Assembly: GCA_004794785.1 (NCBI GenBank)
Contig: SJOL01007337.1
Coordinates: 380,013 to 444,012 of the forward strand
DNA length: 64,000 nt
Origin: Opisthorchis felineus
Taxonomy: Eukaryota > Platyhelminthes > Trematoda > Opisthorchiida > Opisthorchiidae
Reading direction: 5' to 3'
Part shown: piece after piece, positions 9,127-23,696 of the stretch
How positions within the stretch are numbered: position 1 is the stretch's first letter
Layout: every line of letters begins with the position of its first letter
Program-made: the position numbers and the translations under genes
The notes under the pieces: generated by a model
The model's input: only the letters and a program-made list of their open reading frames with translations
Databases searched by the model: none
What the model was told of the DNA's origin: nothing

Positions 9127-10924
9127 GTTGCAAGGTGGAAATTTCGCTATGCAACCAGGTGGGTCGGCTCCACCAGGTAACTTCGCTTTAATTCTGCCCC
9201 ATGTGCGATATCCCAAGGACGACTATCGCTTACAAGACGTACTCTTCAGCTCCAAAACTGGTTCCAAGCACGAAGGAAGAAGGGAAATTCGAAGTCGTAA
9301 AATCGTTCTGTGCGCAAGCGAATTCTCTTGAAACAGCTCGGCTACCCGAGAACTTTCGTGCTTGTTGAAACTCCTCGAAACAGCGGCAAGTTCCCAGGCT
9401 CATGACTTAGAGGTATCAGGTCCTCCGCAAGGATGAACGGGTGAATCATCTTGACTGTTCACAATTGGTCAGATGATTGTATGAATAAGCCTGAATTTGG
9501 TGACAGCCAGTTCCACACGCAAAATGCCCATAGGTCCGTGGTTCTGCAGCAAATAGAGCTGTGTTTGGTCGGCGTGCGAGTACATACTCGTCTTGTACTC
9601 GGCCATTTGTTGCGTAAATCACAGCGAACATCATGTTGCCAAGCGCCTGAGTTAGAAGCCGAATATGTTCATTCAGTGAACGCACTTAAAGGTTGTGTAA
9701 GATAGACTAGATATTTCATCGGCTCTGTATAAAAACCCTATACAAAGCACTAGTCTTGGACTACATACTGGGCTGCGTTCGATGTCCAAAAACGGTTATC
9801 TCACCCGGTCTGACAGTTGGCTGTGAAGCGTGGAGAGTGTGACCTACATCGATTAACGAAAGGTGCCTTCTCGTTTGGCCTGTATTAAATATCAAATAAA
9901 TGAGCCTGCAAGTACCAGGAGAACCAGTGACTAATCAATTGCGGTCAAATTACCAAATTCATCGACAAAGTTGACCCATTCCAGCAAAACATCTTCAGAA
10001 GGAACTTCAACCAGTCTCAAGACCTTGTTGCTTTGAAACAGGACTTGCCGCCGCAGAGCATGGAAGATTTCGGACAGCACTTGGAACTGTTAAAAGTCGA
10101 CGTGACTGAGTTCGTGATATTTTCGCTGAAGGTGGAATCGTGAATCGCTGGTCTACTTCTCATTATAGCTACTATCAAGAAACGTTTTTGAGCAATGCAG
10201 CGGTCAGGGTTTCATGTACACATGTTAATCGGGGGTATACGTGCAACCATGAGAGCGCAACCGAATGCAGGCTCTTATAAACTGGAGTGCAGCTGCTGGT
10301 AGTCATTGCCGGAGGATTTTGTTTCAGCATCTTAGTGAATTTAATGGCAAAGCAAAAACATCTTTTGGTCAGTAAACAAAAGAGAGCTTCGTTTAACCCT
10401 GCCTCATTCGAAGGAAACTCATTAACGGATAGTCACTCATATGTAGTAGGCGTCTCCTGATCTCAGACAGACTTCAACAAAAAAAGATTCGAAAGAATCA
10501 CCGTTAAATAGGTGGAAACCTCTAGGGTTCTCATTAATGTGAGTCATTGGTCTATGCCAAGCTTCAATATGTACACCTTAGCCGCAATTAAATGAAATTG
10601 AATGCAACTACCTAAATCCAGGTGATTTGCTTTGCACTTAGGTGCAGTTAGTTCATCCAGTTCAGTGAATAAACCAACGATCTGCGCTACCCAAGCTATC
10701 AACATTCTTCTCAGTCGAAAATACAGCCAACCTTTTCAAGATCACTTTTTACTAGTTTGTTTTGTTTGAAGTTTTATACGCGGGCTATGGTGAGCAAATC
10801 CAGGTCAATATTAATATGGGTAAATTGGACAGATGATTCCTCACCGCCTGTTGAAATTCAAACAACATATCCTTGGAGAAATGCAATCACTGTTAACGAG
10901 AGATTTCACTGAATCTCAGTTGAA
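9127..10924. other. unassigned stretch with one odd open frame
   Basis: Open frames at 9128-9331 and 9446-9705 look unconvincing on both strands. A 70-codon plus-strand frame without ATG at 9931-10143 has protein-like composition (contains KVDPFQQNIFRRNFNQ and QHLELLKVDVTEF) and ends in TGA. It lacks a usable acceptor in the right phase and is not recognised. It might be a remnant of a retroelement gag-like protein or a chance ORF. Confidence 0.3.
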
Positions 10925-11006
10925 TATCTCACTTGTGATGAGTTCCAAGAAGGACAAAAATGGCTGTGGGCTATCGGGGAGTTTTCAGCAACCTTGTGAG
11001 TGGTGT
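10925..11006 (-). repeat. dispersed repeat A, partial copy 1
   Basis: On the minus strand this reads ACTCACAAGGTTGCTGAAAAC, then CCCGATAGCCCACAGCC and TTCTTGGAACTCATCA. The same order of words occurs at 39981-40060 (plus) and 59655-59738 (minus). Divergence is moderate. The family is defined under the copy at 39966. Confidence 0.6.
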
Positions 11007-12499
11007 ATCTTTCTGCGGTCATGTTATGTATACTGGGACTTCTCACGTCAAAATCCGGTTCCGATTTCCAGTCGATGATATTTGCCCTCTTAGTTCAGGA
11101 GTTCACATAACATGGCCTGAAGTACAAGGGTTTAGTGAATGCTATTCCCCATTTTTGGCTTTCAGTTGAGCTGTAATCTAAGTGTGCTATTTTAGACAAG
11201 AATTAAGTTCACGCCCAACAGATATTCTTTCGACAAAGACATCAGATAACTTCACAGGCTGAGTAATAGTAGTGAGCTTGAAGAATCCATCCACTTGCAA
11301 ATAATTAGCCACATTAGAGAAATACGCGTCTTGCAATGACTGATAAAGGTTGCGTCCAACCATATAACCACTGAACCAAAGTTAACGTTTTTCATTCAGT
11401 TTAAGCTACGTTAGAAAGCTTCTGTACACAAGGACACATCAAACGAGTCCCATTCGCGAAGTCAGTTTCCACTGAAAATCTGTTCGGATGCCCCAGTAAC
11501 GTCTCTGAATTCTGTAATGATGTCACGGGTGTATTTACGACATAGTTCACTGTGGGGCAATAAATTTCAGCCTGATAATGATTCCTTGTTGTTGGTGTCT
11601 GCCAATTTGTAGTCCATCCGGTCTTATCATCCACCAACTTAAGCTGTTCGTGAACAAACTACGTACTTCCCGTTCACAACCGTCTCTGATGTTTATTGTT
11701 GGTTGGATAAAAACGAAGTATTTTGGCTCTATTCCAAGTAACCTGGTTTATCAATGCACCTTCGCTGTTTGATGAATAGAGGATGTCAACTTTTCCTCTG
11801 AAACGTGAGAAAAAAGGACTGTCGGTCACGTAAACTAAATTGTTATGTAGCCCATATCTGAATGCATTGGCACAGATTGTGGGTTGTCGTATGAATTGCA
11901 AGCTGTCCGTTACGGAATATGGTTACTCTTTGTCACATGTTACAATTATCTATCGACCAGAACACATGCTCAGATGTTTCATCTCCACTGTGTTTTTTCT
12001 GAACATATGAGCGATTTACCAAGTGCACTGCATTGGTTCCTGTTTCATTCTACCGATCGATTCACTGCAGTTAAGGGTTTTATGAAAACGCAAGGGTTTG
12101 TGGAACGAGAAATATCCTTTGACGCAATGAACGCGACCGAAAAAAAATCGCGCAGGAGGTAATGAAAAAAGAAGCTCAGTAATTTTTAAATACTCTTGTT
12201 CATCTGAATTGTTGTATTTCTGCCGAATCGCTATTCTATCCCCCTCACAACACACAAGAACTCATCATTCTAACTAGGCTCGGCTGACTGACCGATAACA
12301 TCTAGCCTATCAAAAATAGTGAGCTCTATAGATTCTTCTACATTTGTTCTTCGGCCGCATTCAAATCAGCCATCGCAATCTACGTCTACTACGTTTTACG
12401 GATCTAGGATAGACGTTTCCATATCCACTGAATTTTGACGGGCGAGCTTTGAAGCCACATATATTGGAAAACAAGATGGATAACGTCATTGGAAGGAAC
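11007..12499. other. featureless non-coding stretch
   Basis: Only short overlapping open frames; no motif, repeat or splice-bounded exon that I can support. Confidence 0.4.
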
Positions 12500-14210
12500 T
12501 GGAATGCAAAAGTGACCATTGATAAGTGGTACACCTGCATTATACAACTCGAATGGCCACGTTCAGCGATGAGTCCCACGATTCAGCCAGCGGGTCCCAG
12601 CTGTGTGTTACACCACCTGCAGTCGCTGCGTCGAATTCCCAGTCCCCACAGCATACCTGGGTAGTGAACTTAGGACACACGGTGGCTTCGGAAATAAGCG
12701 AATGCCTTTTATCCATCAAGTATTACCTAGATACTGTCCTAGATGAACTCCCACTGGCTGTGTTCAAAGATGAAGGCGAAATCCTCAGTCGGTGCTTGTC
12801 TTATTGGCTTCTATCTGGGCGAAAGAGATAGTCGATAATAGTGTCAATTTAAAAAAATAGTGAGTGCGGTAATTGCATAGGAATTAAATTGACGCCGTTT
12901 TGACAAGTCTTTGCGTCGCTTATTCTCTACATCATCTTACGGAGGCGCGTGAAGAAATTGTGAAGACCCAAGAACTGCAAGCAAGATTCCGGATGGGAAG
13001 GCACTGCGTGGACTACATCTTCATAGTGCGCCTTGTTAGAGCAGCGTCGTGCATATAGGCACCCCACAATCCTGGTGTTCCTTGACTTCGATTTTATGGA
13101 CCGGTTAGATTTTTCAACGTGGTTACGCAACAGGGTATGCCTCAGACGTCCGTGAATATCATTCACTGTTTGTATTCACATGTGGGCGCGTACGTGTATG
13201 TAGAGCTTCCTAAAATCTTTCTTACAAGCAGTGGTGTCCGACAAGTGTATCCACTCTTTCCAGTTTTGTTTGATTTCGTGACTAATGAAGTGAGCACTGG
13301 AAGGTATCCCAACCCCCAGTGTTCAAATCTCTCCGAGTGAGGTCCTTATCAATCTGGAATACGCAGACGACATTTTTCTCATTTTTGAAGAGTAGGAACA
13401 GCAAACATTACTAGAAGAGCTGACTGAGTCATCCAATCCTTTGACTTGCTTGACGCCCACATAGTGCCAGGTCATGCTGCATCTAAGTCACCCCTCTAAT
13501 AATTCAAGGGGCGACACTTGGAGTTGTGGAATGCTATACGTATCTAAAAAGTTGAATTAGATCTGACGACAGTGACTGGCGAAGTTAACGCACGAATCTC
13601 CGATGCCAGAACTTCTTTTGCCAAATTCCGCGACTTGTGGTATGAAAATGACACATCGGTGTCAGAATAAGTGAATGCCAGACTACAATGCCGGCTGTAT
13701 TGTTGTGCGGCTAAGTCTTGGCCATTTCGGGGGGGGGGGAGGATCTGAGACATCTTCAAGTCTTTGACCACCAACGTCTCAGAACTATGGCTGGAATCGG
13801 CTGGAACCAGCAAATCTGAATGAGGTCACCAGGAAACGGGCCTTTGTTGAGGCACAAGAGTGCATCCAACACTTCAGGTTAAGATGGCTAGGTCATGTTT
13901 TACGTCTGGCGATTTGCCGCCGGCCGAAATTAAGGTTTCCCGTACCTAATTCGGAATGGCTAGAACTTTGAAGTTGACAGAGTTTAACGAGGTTGTAGGG
14001 AATGAAGGATATAACGAAACGTTTGGGTGTTATAGGCGACGTCCGTCTTCCAGGATGGGGTTCACACTGAACAATAATTCAGCTAACCGCTATCAGTGGC
14101 ATTCATGCTGTCAGTTTCCACCCAGACCGTCTGACTGAGTGTTGCAGATGTGGGAACCTCGGATGTTTATCGTCTGCCAGCCCCCTCCCTGCCCCATTTT
14201 TTCTTTCCGC
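12500..14210 (+). pseudogene. long LINE reverse transcriptase pseudogene
   Basis: The most complete LINE remnant here. In order along the plus strand, with several frameshifts and stops: SEISECLLSIK…DELPLAVFKDEGE (12690-12785, corresponding to KRYKAPGPDELPPALF); EEIVKTQELQARFRMGRH (about 12950-13005, the NxxQxGFRxGR region); VTQQGMPQ…NIIHCLYSH (13120-13180); FLTSSGVRQVYPLFPVLF (13220-13275, counterpart of SSGVRQGCPLSPFLF); LEYADDIF with YADD at 13360-13371; VTGEVNARISDARTSFAKFRHLW (13570-13640); the LQVFDHQRLR…GIGW block (about 13760-13800); KDITKRLGVIGDVRLPGWG (about 14005-14060) and a 3' UTR to about 14210. The order matches RTE-like non-LTR elements. It is inactive. Confidence 0.8.
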
Positions 14211-15108
14211 TACAAGGCTTTATTCAAAAAGTCTGATGTAGGTGTACTATAATGATGCACAGAGTGTGACTGTCAGTGATGATAATCTGTGTTCAGCAGA
14301 GCAACTCAGAAATTTCTTCACTCTCCCAAAGCACCGGACACGGAACTTCGTGATTAGATGCTTTGTGGTCGTCATCAAACAGCCTGCGGCTGAATGGATG
14401 TCCATTAAATCAGTATTCAAACTCTGTGCTAGCATAATATTTACCTAAAGTTAGTTTCGAAGCAATGGCATTTCACATAGCTTCACCAGTTTACATTCAT
14501 AGGTGAGAAGCATGAACAGGGATGTGGAGTCGTGTTTGTCACAGAATAGCAGGATTGCCCAAAACCGCACCTTTTGTGCACCAGGCTTCGGTTGCTGCGC
14601 TACAATTAACATGAAACCGCAGGTCACGTGGCGGTAGTGTGATCCGGATCAATTGAGCAAACTGTCTCTGAGACGTGCTTCTTAACTGATTAATTTTAGG
14701 CCCCTGACACACAATCCAGGTTACATGTTTTGTGTTCTAAAGGTCTTAGCAGCTAATTTGGATGGTTTATTGAGTGAGAATTTGATACATTCTACCAGTG
14801 TAAGCAGCTTTGCCGCTGCGAGTGAAGTTATAGAGTACATTTGTGCAAGAATGTATGAGCAAAACCCTTGATTTTGGGTTATTGCACCGTTTCTTCTTTG
14901 GATCAGCACCTGAATATGCATGGTTGGGCGCTGGTTTGAATATTTATTTGAGAATTCCAGTAATACAGTTGTTTTCCTCTATATGGATAATCTTCCCCTT
15001 CAGGTGAGCAGCTATTGTTGGGCTTTCGAAGCACAACTTACTCAGGTGGCTCTATAGAGCAGGATACCTATGAGAGGAGAGTATCTTCGTTTGAATTGCG
15101 CTGCTTAG

Positions 15109-15196
15109 GTTAGATGGACGACCATATCTCCTGTGCAGCGAGACGAAGTTTTGCCGATAGCGTTTGGTTACCAATGCCTAATAGTGCTTTCGGAAT
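15109..15196 (+). other. candidate internal exon
   Basis: The acceptor GCTGCTTAG precedes 15109 and GTAAGT follows 15196. The open frame of 29 codons includes VQRDEVLPIAFGYQCLIVL, a beta-strand-like sequence. Length and splice signals fit an exon ending in phase 1, but the open stretch is short. The protein is not recognised. Confidence 0.22.
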
Positions 15197-16873
15197 GTAA
15201 GTAAGCTTATAGCCTTCCCCGGCTGCTGGTGATAAGCTGTTAACATAGAAGAGTTTACTAACCCACACTGAGAAAGTATCTTCTTCGGATAGTGATTTTC
15301 CAAGAACTATTCAGCTCAAAGCTGTCTTCACATCTATTATTAGAAGAAACGAATATATTATTCAAAATATCGTAAACATATGAGGAAGCTTTTGCAATGG
15401 CGCCAGCGTCCTCCAAACCTTCGTACGAACGTCAATAAAATGCGTCTACCCACAAAGATGATCCTCACGAGTCGTGAATTTATTGATCCTTCAGGCTGCC
15501 GGTTGTTTAACTAGGCTGAGTTAATTTAGGAATTTATGTACCGAATTCACTGCAAAATGAACAGACTGAGTTTTGCGTGGAATGTTTAGGTTGGTTAAAT
15601 TATTATTATTATATTGATCGAATAAACATCCGATGCAGAACGATGCCGTGCGAAATCCTTATCGATTCACACCCAGCGCGAGTGCGCCAATCGAGACGAC
15701 AGTCTGTCTGTGTTTGCTGTCTGGTCAGGGCCAGTCTACAATCAAACAAACGAGATGAGCGATCGCTTGAATTCAACCTCAAACAGCATGCGTGTGTGCT
15801 CTTGATCATTCAAAGGACCTCCTTGTGGTGGTTACTTTCAGTTTGGCTTCCCTTACTATTTTTTGTGGTTCTGTTTATACCACCCATAGAGTCGATCCTG
15901 GTGGCTGAAACGCCGAGCAGTGCATATTAATATTGATAAACAAAAACAACAATGTTCCACTGAGGGCATGGAAGAAGGAAACTGATATGCATCCGGCTGT
16001 TTATGTGATTGTGTTTGTACTCAAGCATTATCTGTTTTTTTTCGGGGTTACATTTTTTTCCAACAGATATCAGAACGTTGCAGGAATGATCAGGGTTGGC
16101 TCGTATTTTTAGAGGAAATACAAATTCACTGGGAAGTCTCTTGTGCATCAGTGAGTCTGTCTGATTACTTGCAAGTCACCTGGTATTTGATTGGTCTTGG
16201 AGAGGAGGTACATGTATTTGGGGTCTTCGTCTTTGCCGCCTAAGGAGCAGCTCCCGTCATTTGCATACTCTACAAAAGCACGGATAGCATATCGCCTTTC
16301 GTAGGGCACCATTGGTTAGTAAAATGCCATGAACAATAGGGAGCGTGGTTGTCAAGCTGCGCACATATGCTACCTGTATTCCGTAACATCACCAATACGA
16401 GGAGACGGTACGAATTAAAAGAGGATTTGATACATGTGGTTACAGTTTACCGGAGGCAATCGATTTCGGGGTCCGAAGTTTCCTTGCGAATGTTTTTACA
16501 ATGAAAAGGTTTTGGAGAGTTTTACAATTTCAGAACCTATCAAATGAAAAAGACTGAACGTACTATCAATTTGTCTGGTCTACCTTGATGTTCCTCCTCT
16601 TGTCTTTTTTTTCAAACTTATGACATTAATTTAGTTCTACCGGGTCCTTTCACCACGTTTGTCAAATATTCTACGTCTGTAACTGACAAATGAAACTGAG
16701 CTGCCCGGATATCAGTTAGTTCAAGTGATCGTCATTTGCTACAAGCAGTTCAACTCAAATGCCAGTATATTCACTGTTAAGGTTCCCGATACGGAACAAA
16801 TGTATACAACAAACCTCAGTTGTCCACTTTCGTAGCGTTAACAAGTGCACAAGTCTGTCACTGACCTGAACAG

Positions 16874-17050
16874 TGCAGTGTCAATGTCCGCAGACCAAAC
16901 GACGTCGAGCGGAATGTTGGCTCAGTAGTGTGGGTTGCGGTCGTCCTTTCCGACGACAGTCTCGTGATTCTCATTGGCGGTGCAATTACACGGAACTCAT
17001 GAAAAAACAAGCCAAGGCAGGCTCAGCAAGCGGGACACGAGCGCGTATGG
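16874..17050 (+). other. candidate internal exon
   Basis: 58 open codons between an acceptor (CTGAACAG) and a consensus donor (GGTAAGTG), more G/C-rich than the surroundings, encoding a basic, cysteine-containing peptide (QTKRRRAECW near the start, LMKKQAKAG near the end). Unrecognised; could be chance. Confidence 0.25.
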
Positions 17051-20000
17051 GTAAGTGGGTGAGCTGCACACAAACACACACGCCAATACAAAAATGTCGG
17101 ACTGGACGGCCTTTGCTGCAAGGTGAGTGGCGGGTACAGATGAGCAAAACAAATGGAGGTCAAAAGTACGTAGACTGAGTAAGCAAATGAATGGGGAATT
17201 ATCGTGGTGGCAAGTTAGATTCAATATTCACCATACACTATGTATCATATCTTATATATTTTACGGGAAGGTATTTATGTAGATTCACAATTTGAACTTT
17301 GAATTGGGTCTTGTTCCTCGGTGTCATGTCAGTCGTTCCGAACGGAAGTTTATTTGAAACAGATTCGAAAATATATCCATGAATGATAGATAATAAATAT
17401 TAATCCATGTTTTCAGCTACAGTGACTTGAGCGAACAGAAAGTTGTTCTTTATTAACGGGATGTCCGTTGACCTGATTTGAATCGCATACACAAGCACAA
17501 ATGACCTGTGGTAGTTATTCTAAAAATTACGTTTGTTTTTCTCCGAGGACGTTCGCCTGTGTATATCTTGGGCTAAATTCTATGAAAGTCCAGTTTATGC
17601 TGCATCGTGTCTCCCGTGGTACCGGAAAACCGTCGGAGAACGCTAATCAAAAGAAAAGCATTTCTCAATGTTCGAGATTATTTTTTTATGTTTTCTCTAC
17701 CTTGTCTTCGGCTTCTGCGCATGCCTGGTTTACACGGTGTCCCAAAATATCTCAGTCCATTAACCCACCGGCAATTTCCAAGCTACCACCCACCTCCGAA
17801 TTAGTGTCCCTGAAAGCTGTAGCCAAGGCTTATGGAAAGTCAGATGCATTCAGTCTCGTAGGTTCAAGAGTATAAACTACCTGATCTCTTATTTTACGTT
17901 TGCTTGGCCTGAATCGAGTCAAAGGATCATCACCAACTTCCTCCATTTTATCTCTTTCCCAGAGTCTTTTATTGGGAACTTTATTAAGCACTAAAAATCA
18001 ACGACGATGACTGCCTTCGGGACGGCCAGAACAGGTTGTTTGCAGGTTAAATTTACCAAAGGCTTCTAGTTGTCGTATTTGCAAATCGCGGGTTACGCAT
18101 TTGAATAGTGTAGCACTGTTTCCACCCTGGAAAATTTGTCAGCATATGCTGAAAAGCCAAGAAGCTCTGTGAGCTGTGTTTGCCGTCATGGCTCGGCTTC
18201 CTTTGAAGGATGAAATCTCTCCGTTAAGCACAAAGTGAACTAGTCTGGTAAAAGAACAAACCTTTCTCTTAGGACTTTCTGTAAGATATTGTCAACCAAG
18301 AAGCCCTTCTCTGGAAGGCTTCGCATTCAGTTCTCCCCAGAGTTTGGAGAATTGTGCACGGCTAATGACTTTTTATCAAGCACGATGCCATTTTACAAAA
18401 TTCCTGGGCTTTTCAACATGATTTGAGTTCCTTTGATGGACGATTTCCACCTTTAAGATCTTATACTTAGTCAAACACACTCGCCTGAACCAGTAGAAGA
18501 AATATGTCGGATAATGTTACCGGACTTTCGGGATACGGTTCCAAAGGTTTACACAGACTAGGCAAACCTTATGGTGTCACAAGTAATTCTATCACCGAAA
18601 GAATAAGAAGAACACGGTCAATTGTTCTCACTCTCATAATGCAGATCTCCCGTGTTAATTTGGGGATTGGTTGACGTTCAACTCGTTGCACGTGATTTAC
18701 ATAGTGGCTCTCCGTGGCGACTCCAGTCAAAATCTTGACACCGTCTTTAAGACTGAATTGTTTGCAACTTTCTAATAAATATACCTAAATATCAGGTAGA
18801 ATGGGCTTAGATATTCACAGCAGTTCACCTCTTTGTGCATCCTTTACTGTTGTCTTGTTTCGACTTATTCTGTCGCTCATACGGAGATACATTAGTTGTA
18901 CCGCGGAAATACTGTTCTTGTACACTTTCATCGGGTCAGATGAAAATTGGCCCCGCGACAGAATCGCGGTTACCTAGGCAGTCTGAAATGTTGACTTGAC
19001 TTGCGCAAATGGATTACGCAAAAGTTTCGGAGGCATTCTAGTCACTCAGCTTTTCGAGTGAACAATTTTTTTTTGAGGTCAAAATAGAGCATTCCTTATG
19101 GATTTATCTGCGTTTGTTTGGGTAGGGAGGGTGAAATTCGTGTGATCCGATTTTGTAATCAGCCAGGCAGACGTGCGAGTTCGGTTTCAAAAAATCAGAC
19201 TACTACGAGGAACGAATCACGTCCAACCATATTTTGGTTTATTTGGAATTCAAGCACATTTGTAAAAACGGACAGAGTGAAGCGCAAAGCAAATTGTTCA
19301 GCTGAAGTGACAGCGTCCCTGTTTAGATTTTACCAACGTCATCTATAAATAATTCACATTCGAATCGATCAATATTCGTCAGCAAAGTCAGTCGAAGCCG
19401 TGGTGGTGGATAGTGGTGTACCACAGGTTTCGGTACATGAATTCTAATGGATTAGCGCTCAGACTCCAGGGCTTAACTGGGAATCTTTTCTCACTGCATT
19501 ACTTACATTATTCTACGTTACACTGAACTGATTATAAAATCCCGAAATCTCTACAACCTATGAGCAGCTCAAAAGAAGGAGTAGTTCACACAACAAGTGG
19601 ACCTTCCATCTTAAAAGTCATCAATAGGGGAGCCAACCAACACCTAAACAAATGAGCTGATTCCCGGGATTGAAGGATGATTGGTGCTAGATACTATTTT
19701 AATGTGAGTTAATCGTATTATTGCTCACCCGCTTGTGGCCTAGCGGTTTGTTTTTCAACTACCAGCCGGAGGGTTGAGGACTCGGAGTACCCCAGAAATT
19801 GGCGAGATTAGGACCGCAGCTGATTTCTACTAGGGATGTAAGGGCTGTACAGTGCCTCTTGGCTTTTCGGCATGGAGTGACTTCATTTACAGGACGAGAT
19901 CTCGACTATTACAGAGACGACTTTACACATGTCCAAACAATTATTGCCTGCAGTAACTCGAGGGCATTTAAATACATGTTTACAGTCCAACAAGCGTTAG

Positions 20001-23000
20001 AGGGGTTCGGCATATGGTAAAGGCTTCCTGAAGTCTACGGTTCATCTGATGCAAAAAACCTATGCCAACCGTGTTAGCTGGTACACTAGAATCATGGTGA
20101 GGCTCTCAAGACCCAAAAGTGTTAGACAGACCGAGTTGTTGCTGACGCATCTACGCTACAAGATGCATGGAACGATAATTAGTCATAGGCCTTCAAATAC
20201 AATGGGTCGGTAAGGTCCTTGTAGAAACCTCGGATAACGTTCCATGAAAATCAAAATTGGTGGCTAACACGACCTTAGCTTCACTTGCTGACCACGTGAC
20301 ACCTCATAATATAGGTTTCTCTCACTGATCTCAGGAGAAGGACAAAAATGAGGATAGATGAACCCTTCGCCCATCATCAGTAGCTGCTCTAATAAGGCCC
20401 AAAAGAGGTTTAACCAATTGTGCCAATATACCATGCACTGTATTCGAAGTTGGTTACTTTGATCCGGCTCATTCTGATCACCTGTTACAAGCCAGCAAGC
20501 AGCAAAGCTACTTCACACTTCGGTCTTTTGCGTTTGTTCCCGTAGGGCGCTACAGATAAACGAATAAATCGCTCTCCTCGGAGTGACAATTATAGACACA
20601 GGTCCATCTTCTGAATGGGACCGTAAAGGACGATGCTCAATCTCTTATCAGTTATCAAGGTCTCACATTTTGATCTGATATTTCTTGCAACCTAAAATTA
20701 TTATCCCTATGCCACATTTAGGGCTAATGAAAGAACCGACGGATTCACGTTGAACAGATCATTATCAGTGGCTGGAGATGTAGTTTACCAGAAAGTTCGA
20801 CTCATATACAGCAATTCTGCTATCTGTACACGACGTTTACTCATCTGATTATAAATGAATTGATAGGGCCGACGATTACCCCTACCCTTTTGGACTCGAT
20901 ATCTGTGAGAGGATGAGGAGCTCAACTCGAACTTTATTGTAACCGGTCATTCGGCCGGAATCGGACCAATATCCACTTCGTGCATGTAATTCGTGTTTTA
21001 CCCTTGGTTACCTAACGCATGACTTACAAAATTGTAAAAGGTGGAGACGAGTGTCTTCGAGGTGGAATTACGTAGAATGGATTCTCAAATTTTTTTGGAC
21101 TGTTCTGTTTAAGGAGTTCTGAAATAACGTAAGAGACTGCTCAACTATTTACTTATCTGCACACAACGCTACGAAGGAAATACCACATTCCAACAAAGAT
21201 TACCCGCTTACATGGGTCACTGTCTTCTGGCCCCTTAGAACAGGTCTCCACCTGATTTATTTTCGAAGACCATCATCCGATTTGACAAACGAAACCGCGC
21301 GAACTACTGAATATCAGAATGGCACGCAGTTGTTCTAGCTGTGATCGCCCAATTTAGGTGTGATGAAACGTTAAAGCTTACTCTAATTCCAAGTCTTCTT
21401 CCTCATATTAACTCTCTACTTCTATCCTTATCACTGCGTAGCCTGTCTTATAAACCCTGTGGGAATATTTTTATCATCTTCTACGCGCATATATGTTATT
21501 GTTCTAAACGTCTTGATAGAAATACACTGATCTGATATCATACTAGCAGAATGGGTATTCTTGACACTCTTCTCATGTGAAGTACTTGGTGGACCCGATT
21601 GCGATCATCATTGTGGATTGAAGAATTCTGCACAAAGAAGGAATAATGAGAGTTCGGACTCCTCTCTTCTGAATTTAAAGACCTGTCTGGCTGTGAGGCC
21701 TCACATTGGGTCGAGAACTTAGCCATATTGCCTGTTTTCTGTTTCTGGCTGACCATAGACTATTTTGCCACTTCAGATCACCTTTAGTGTTTGGACGAAC
21801 AGTCCGATGTCTACAACATCTGTTTTGGTTATGCTAGTGGTGCCCCAATGCTTGTTTTGGGTCACGTGACCGAAATTCTCGCTAATAACGTAAAAATCGG
21901 AGCTTCAGATCAGAGGTTGACACTAACGGTCTGTCCGAGAATTCATAAAGAGAGCACGAAACTAACTGAGTGAGAGCAAAGCGAAACGTTACTGCATAAA
22001 CCATGATATAATGACCGAATTTTGTAGCTGTTTGTAGCCTTCGCTGAGGTAAGACGTCTTGTAGATGGAGCCCACGCCCACCTTTTTATGAAGCCCCCTT
22101 AAATTGTAGTGGCGCAGATTAAGACAAGCAATTGCACTTCCATGGCGGCTGACTCCAAACGTGTATATACTTGTTCACACGCCTGCACGCTCGATCGGAG
22201 TTGTGGCAGACGTGACGCATTTACTCTACCCCTGCTGTGTTGGAGCCTGCTCGCTCGGCGTTGTACTGCATTAACGTCTTATTAGTGTTCCATTTTCAAT
22301 GTGCTATTATCTGAGTGCACACTGTTCAAATAAATAGTCCGACGTCTTCGGAAGAGTTCGGGGGAACAATCGGTAGATTGATTGCTGGGCAACGTCTCTC
22401 GCTTTTGACACAAAAGCTTTGTCAGGCCAAGTGAATTGGTCACGAGGTTGGTCGAGATTTAAGGCAGAGGGAGAATCAATCAACAAAGTCGGGCTAAATC
22501 ATTGTTATGTGTCTGGTAAGGGATTTTGTTTGGTAGGGTTTGTCAGCAAGTGCTATGACCGACGGTTTTATGAGTTGCCGCCGTTTGCTTTTCACATCGT
22601 GCGGACAGATTCGTTGAAGGGGGCCCGTTGGGAAGCATGAATAATGATAAGTAGTCTATCGGGTCCTCAATCAAGCTGACGAATGCACCAATAGTGTGGC
22701 AGCAGCTTTGATAGTTTTGGTATTAACTCATTCTGAGGTTTAATTTTTTCCACCGAACATGACTGACTTTGGATCGAGACGAGGTTGCAGGTTAAGAGGG
22801 ATATCTGGCAGCCCACAATGAGCTGTGTGCACTTGCAAGGGCCCTGTGACCAAGCTGACCTGTAGCATATGTTCTCCCACGCCAGCTATCGAGGATTCAC
22901 CAAGCTGACACGTGGGCAGTCGCCTTATCGGACGGTCGATAAGCGAAGACAAGGCGCGTTTGGTCGCACAAGGGTTAGAGCGTGCTGGATAGGCTGAGGT

Positions 23001-23696
23001 CGGGAATCAGCAACTCAAACAATCGTTCTCAGTCTTGTTCAGTGAACTTCGTAACCTGGAAAAAAGTAGCAAAGACTTAACCGAAACACCATCGCTTCAT
23101 CATCAGACGTCTCGGATCGACCAATTTCTTATTCTTATCTTTTCCTGCTGGAGTGATTAAATTTATTGAAATGGTGAATGTCGAGATTTGGGACATCTCT
23201 ATCCGGTCTTTTCTCGGGACAAACAAAAGACACAGGCGGAAACATAGAGGCTCATTCACTGTTGATGTAGATTCTGCCGTATAGTATGTTTAAGCAGTAA
23301 AACATTAAACACCATCTGTAGGCAAAAACACCGGAGGAAGAGACCACGTCACATGGAGAGCAACAAGGACCTGTACTGAGGCCGAATGTCTTATATTCTC
23401 TCATCGTCTGCTGCAGAGAGAAGTGACAAGTATCCTTCGTTGAATATATCTGCCTACAAAACATACAGCAGACGCAGGATAGTTACGCAGCTGATTGGGT
23501 ACTTGTGGTCGTGGCTACTAACCTGAAGTTCGCATCCGGGTTCGAATCTTTCTAGAAGTTTGCATTGCTGATGGTTCCCAACGAGGCTAAATAAGCTTCA
23601 CAGTCCTCACAGGATTTTCAGCGTGGATCAAATTCACTGGCAAGAATCGAAATGCAAAATTTTCTCATTATTAACAAACACAAGATCTAGGCTTAC

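Noticed and set aside
15577..15930. 117-codon frame with a hydrophobic stretch near its end
   Set aside because: The hydrophobic segment is short and C-terminal, an opposing frame is also open, and no family is recognised.
16874..17050. Zinc-finger assignment for the cysteine-containing peptide
   Set aside because: Cysteine and histidine spacing does not fit any zinc-finger pattern I know.
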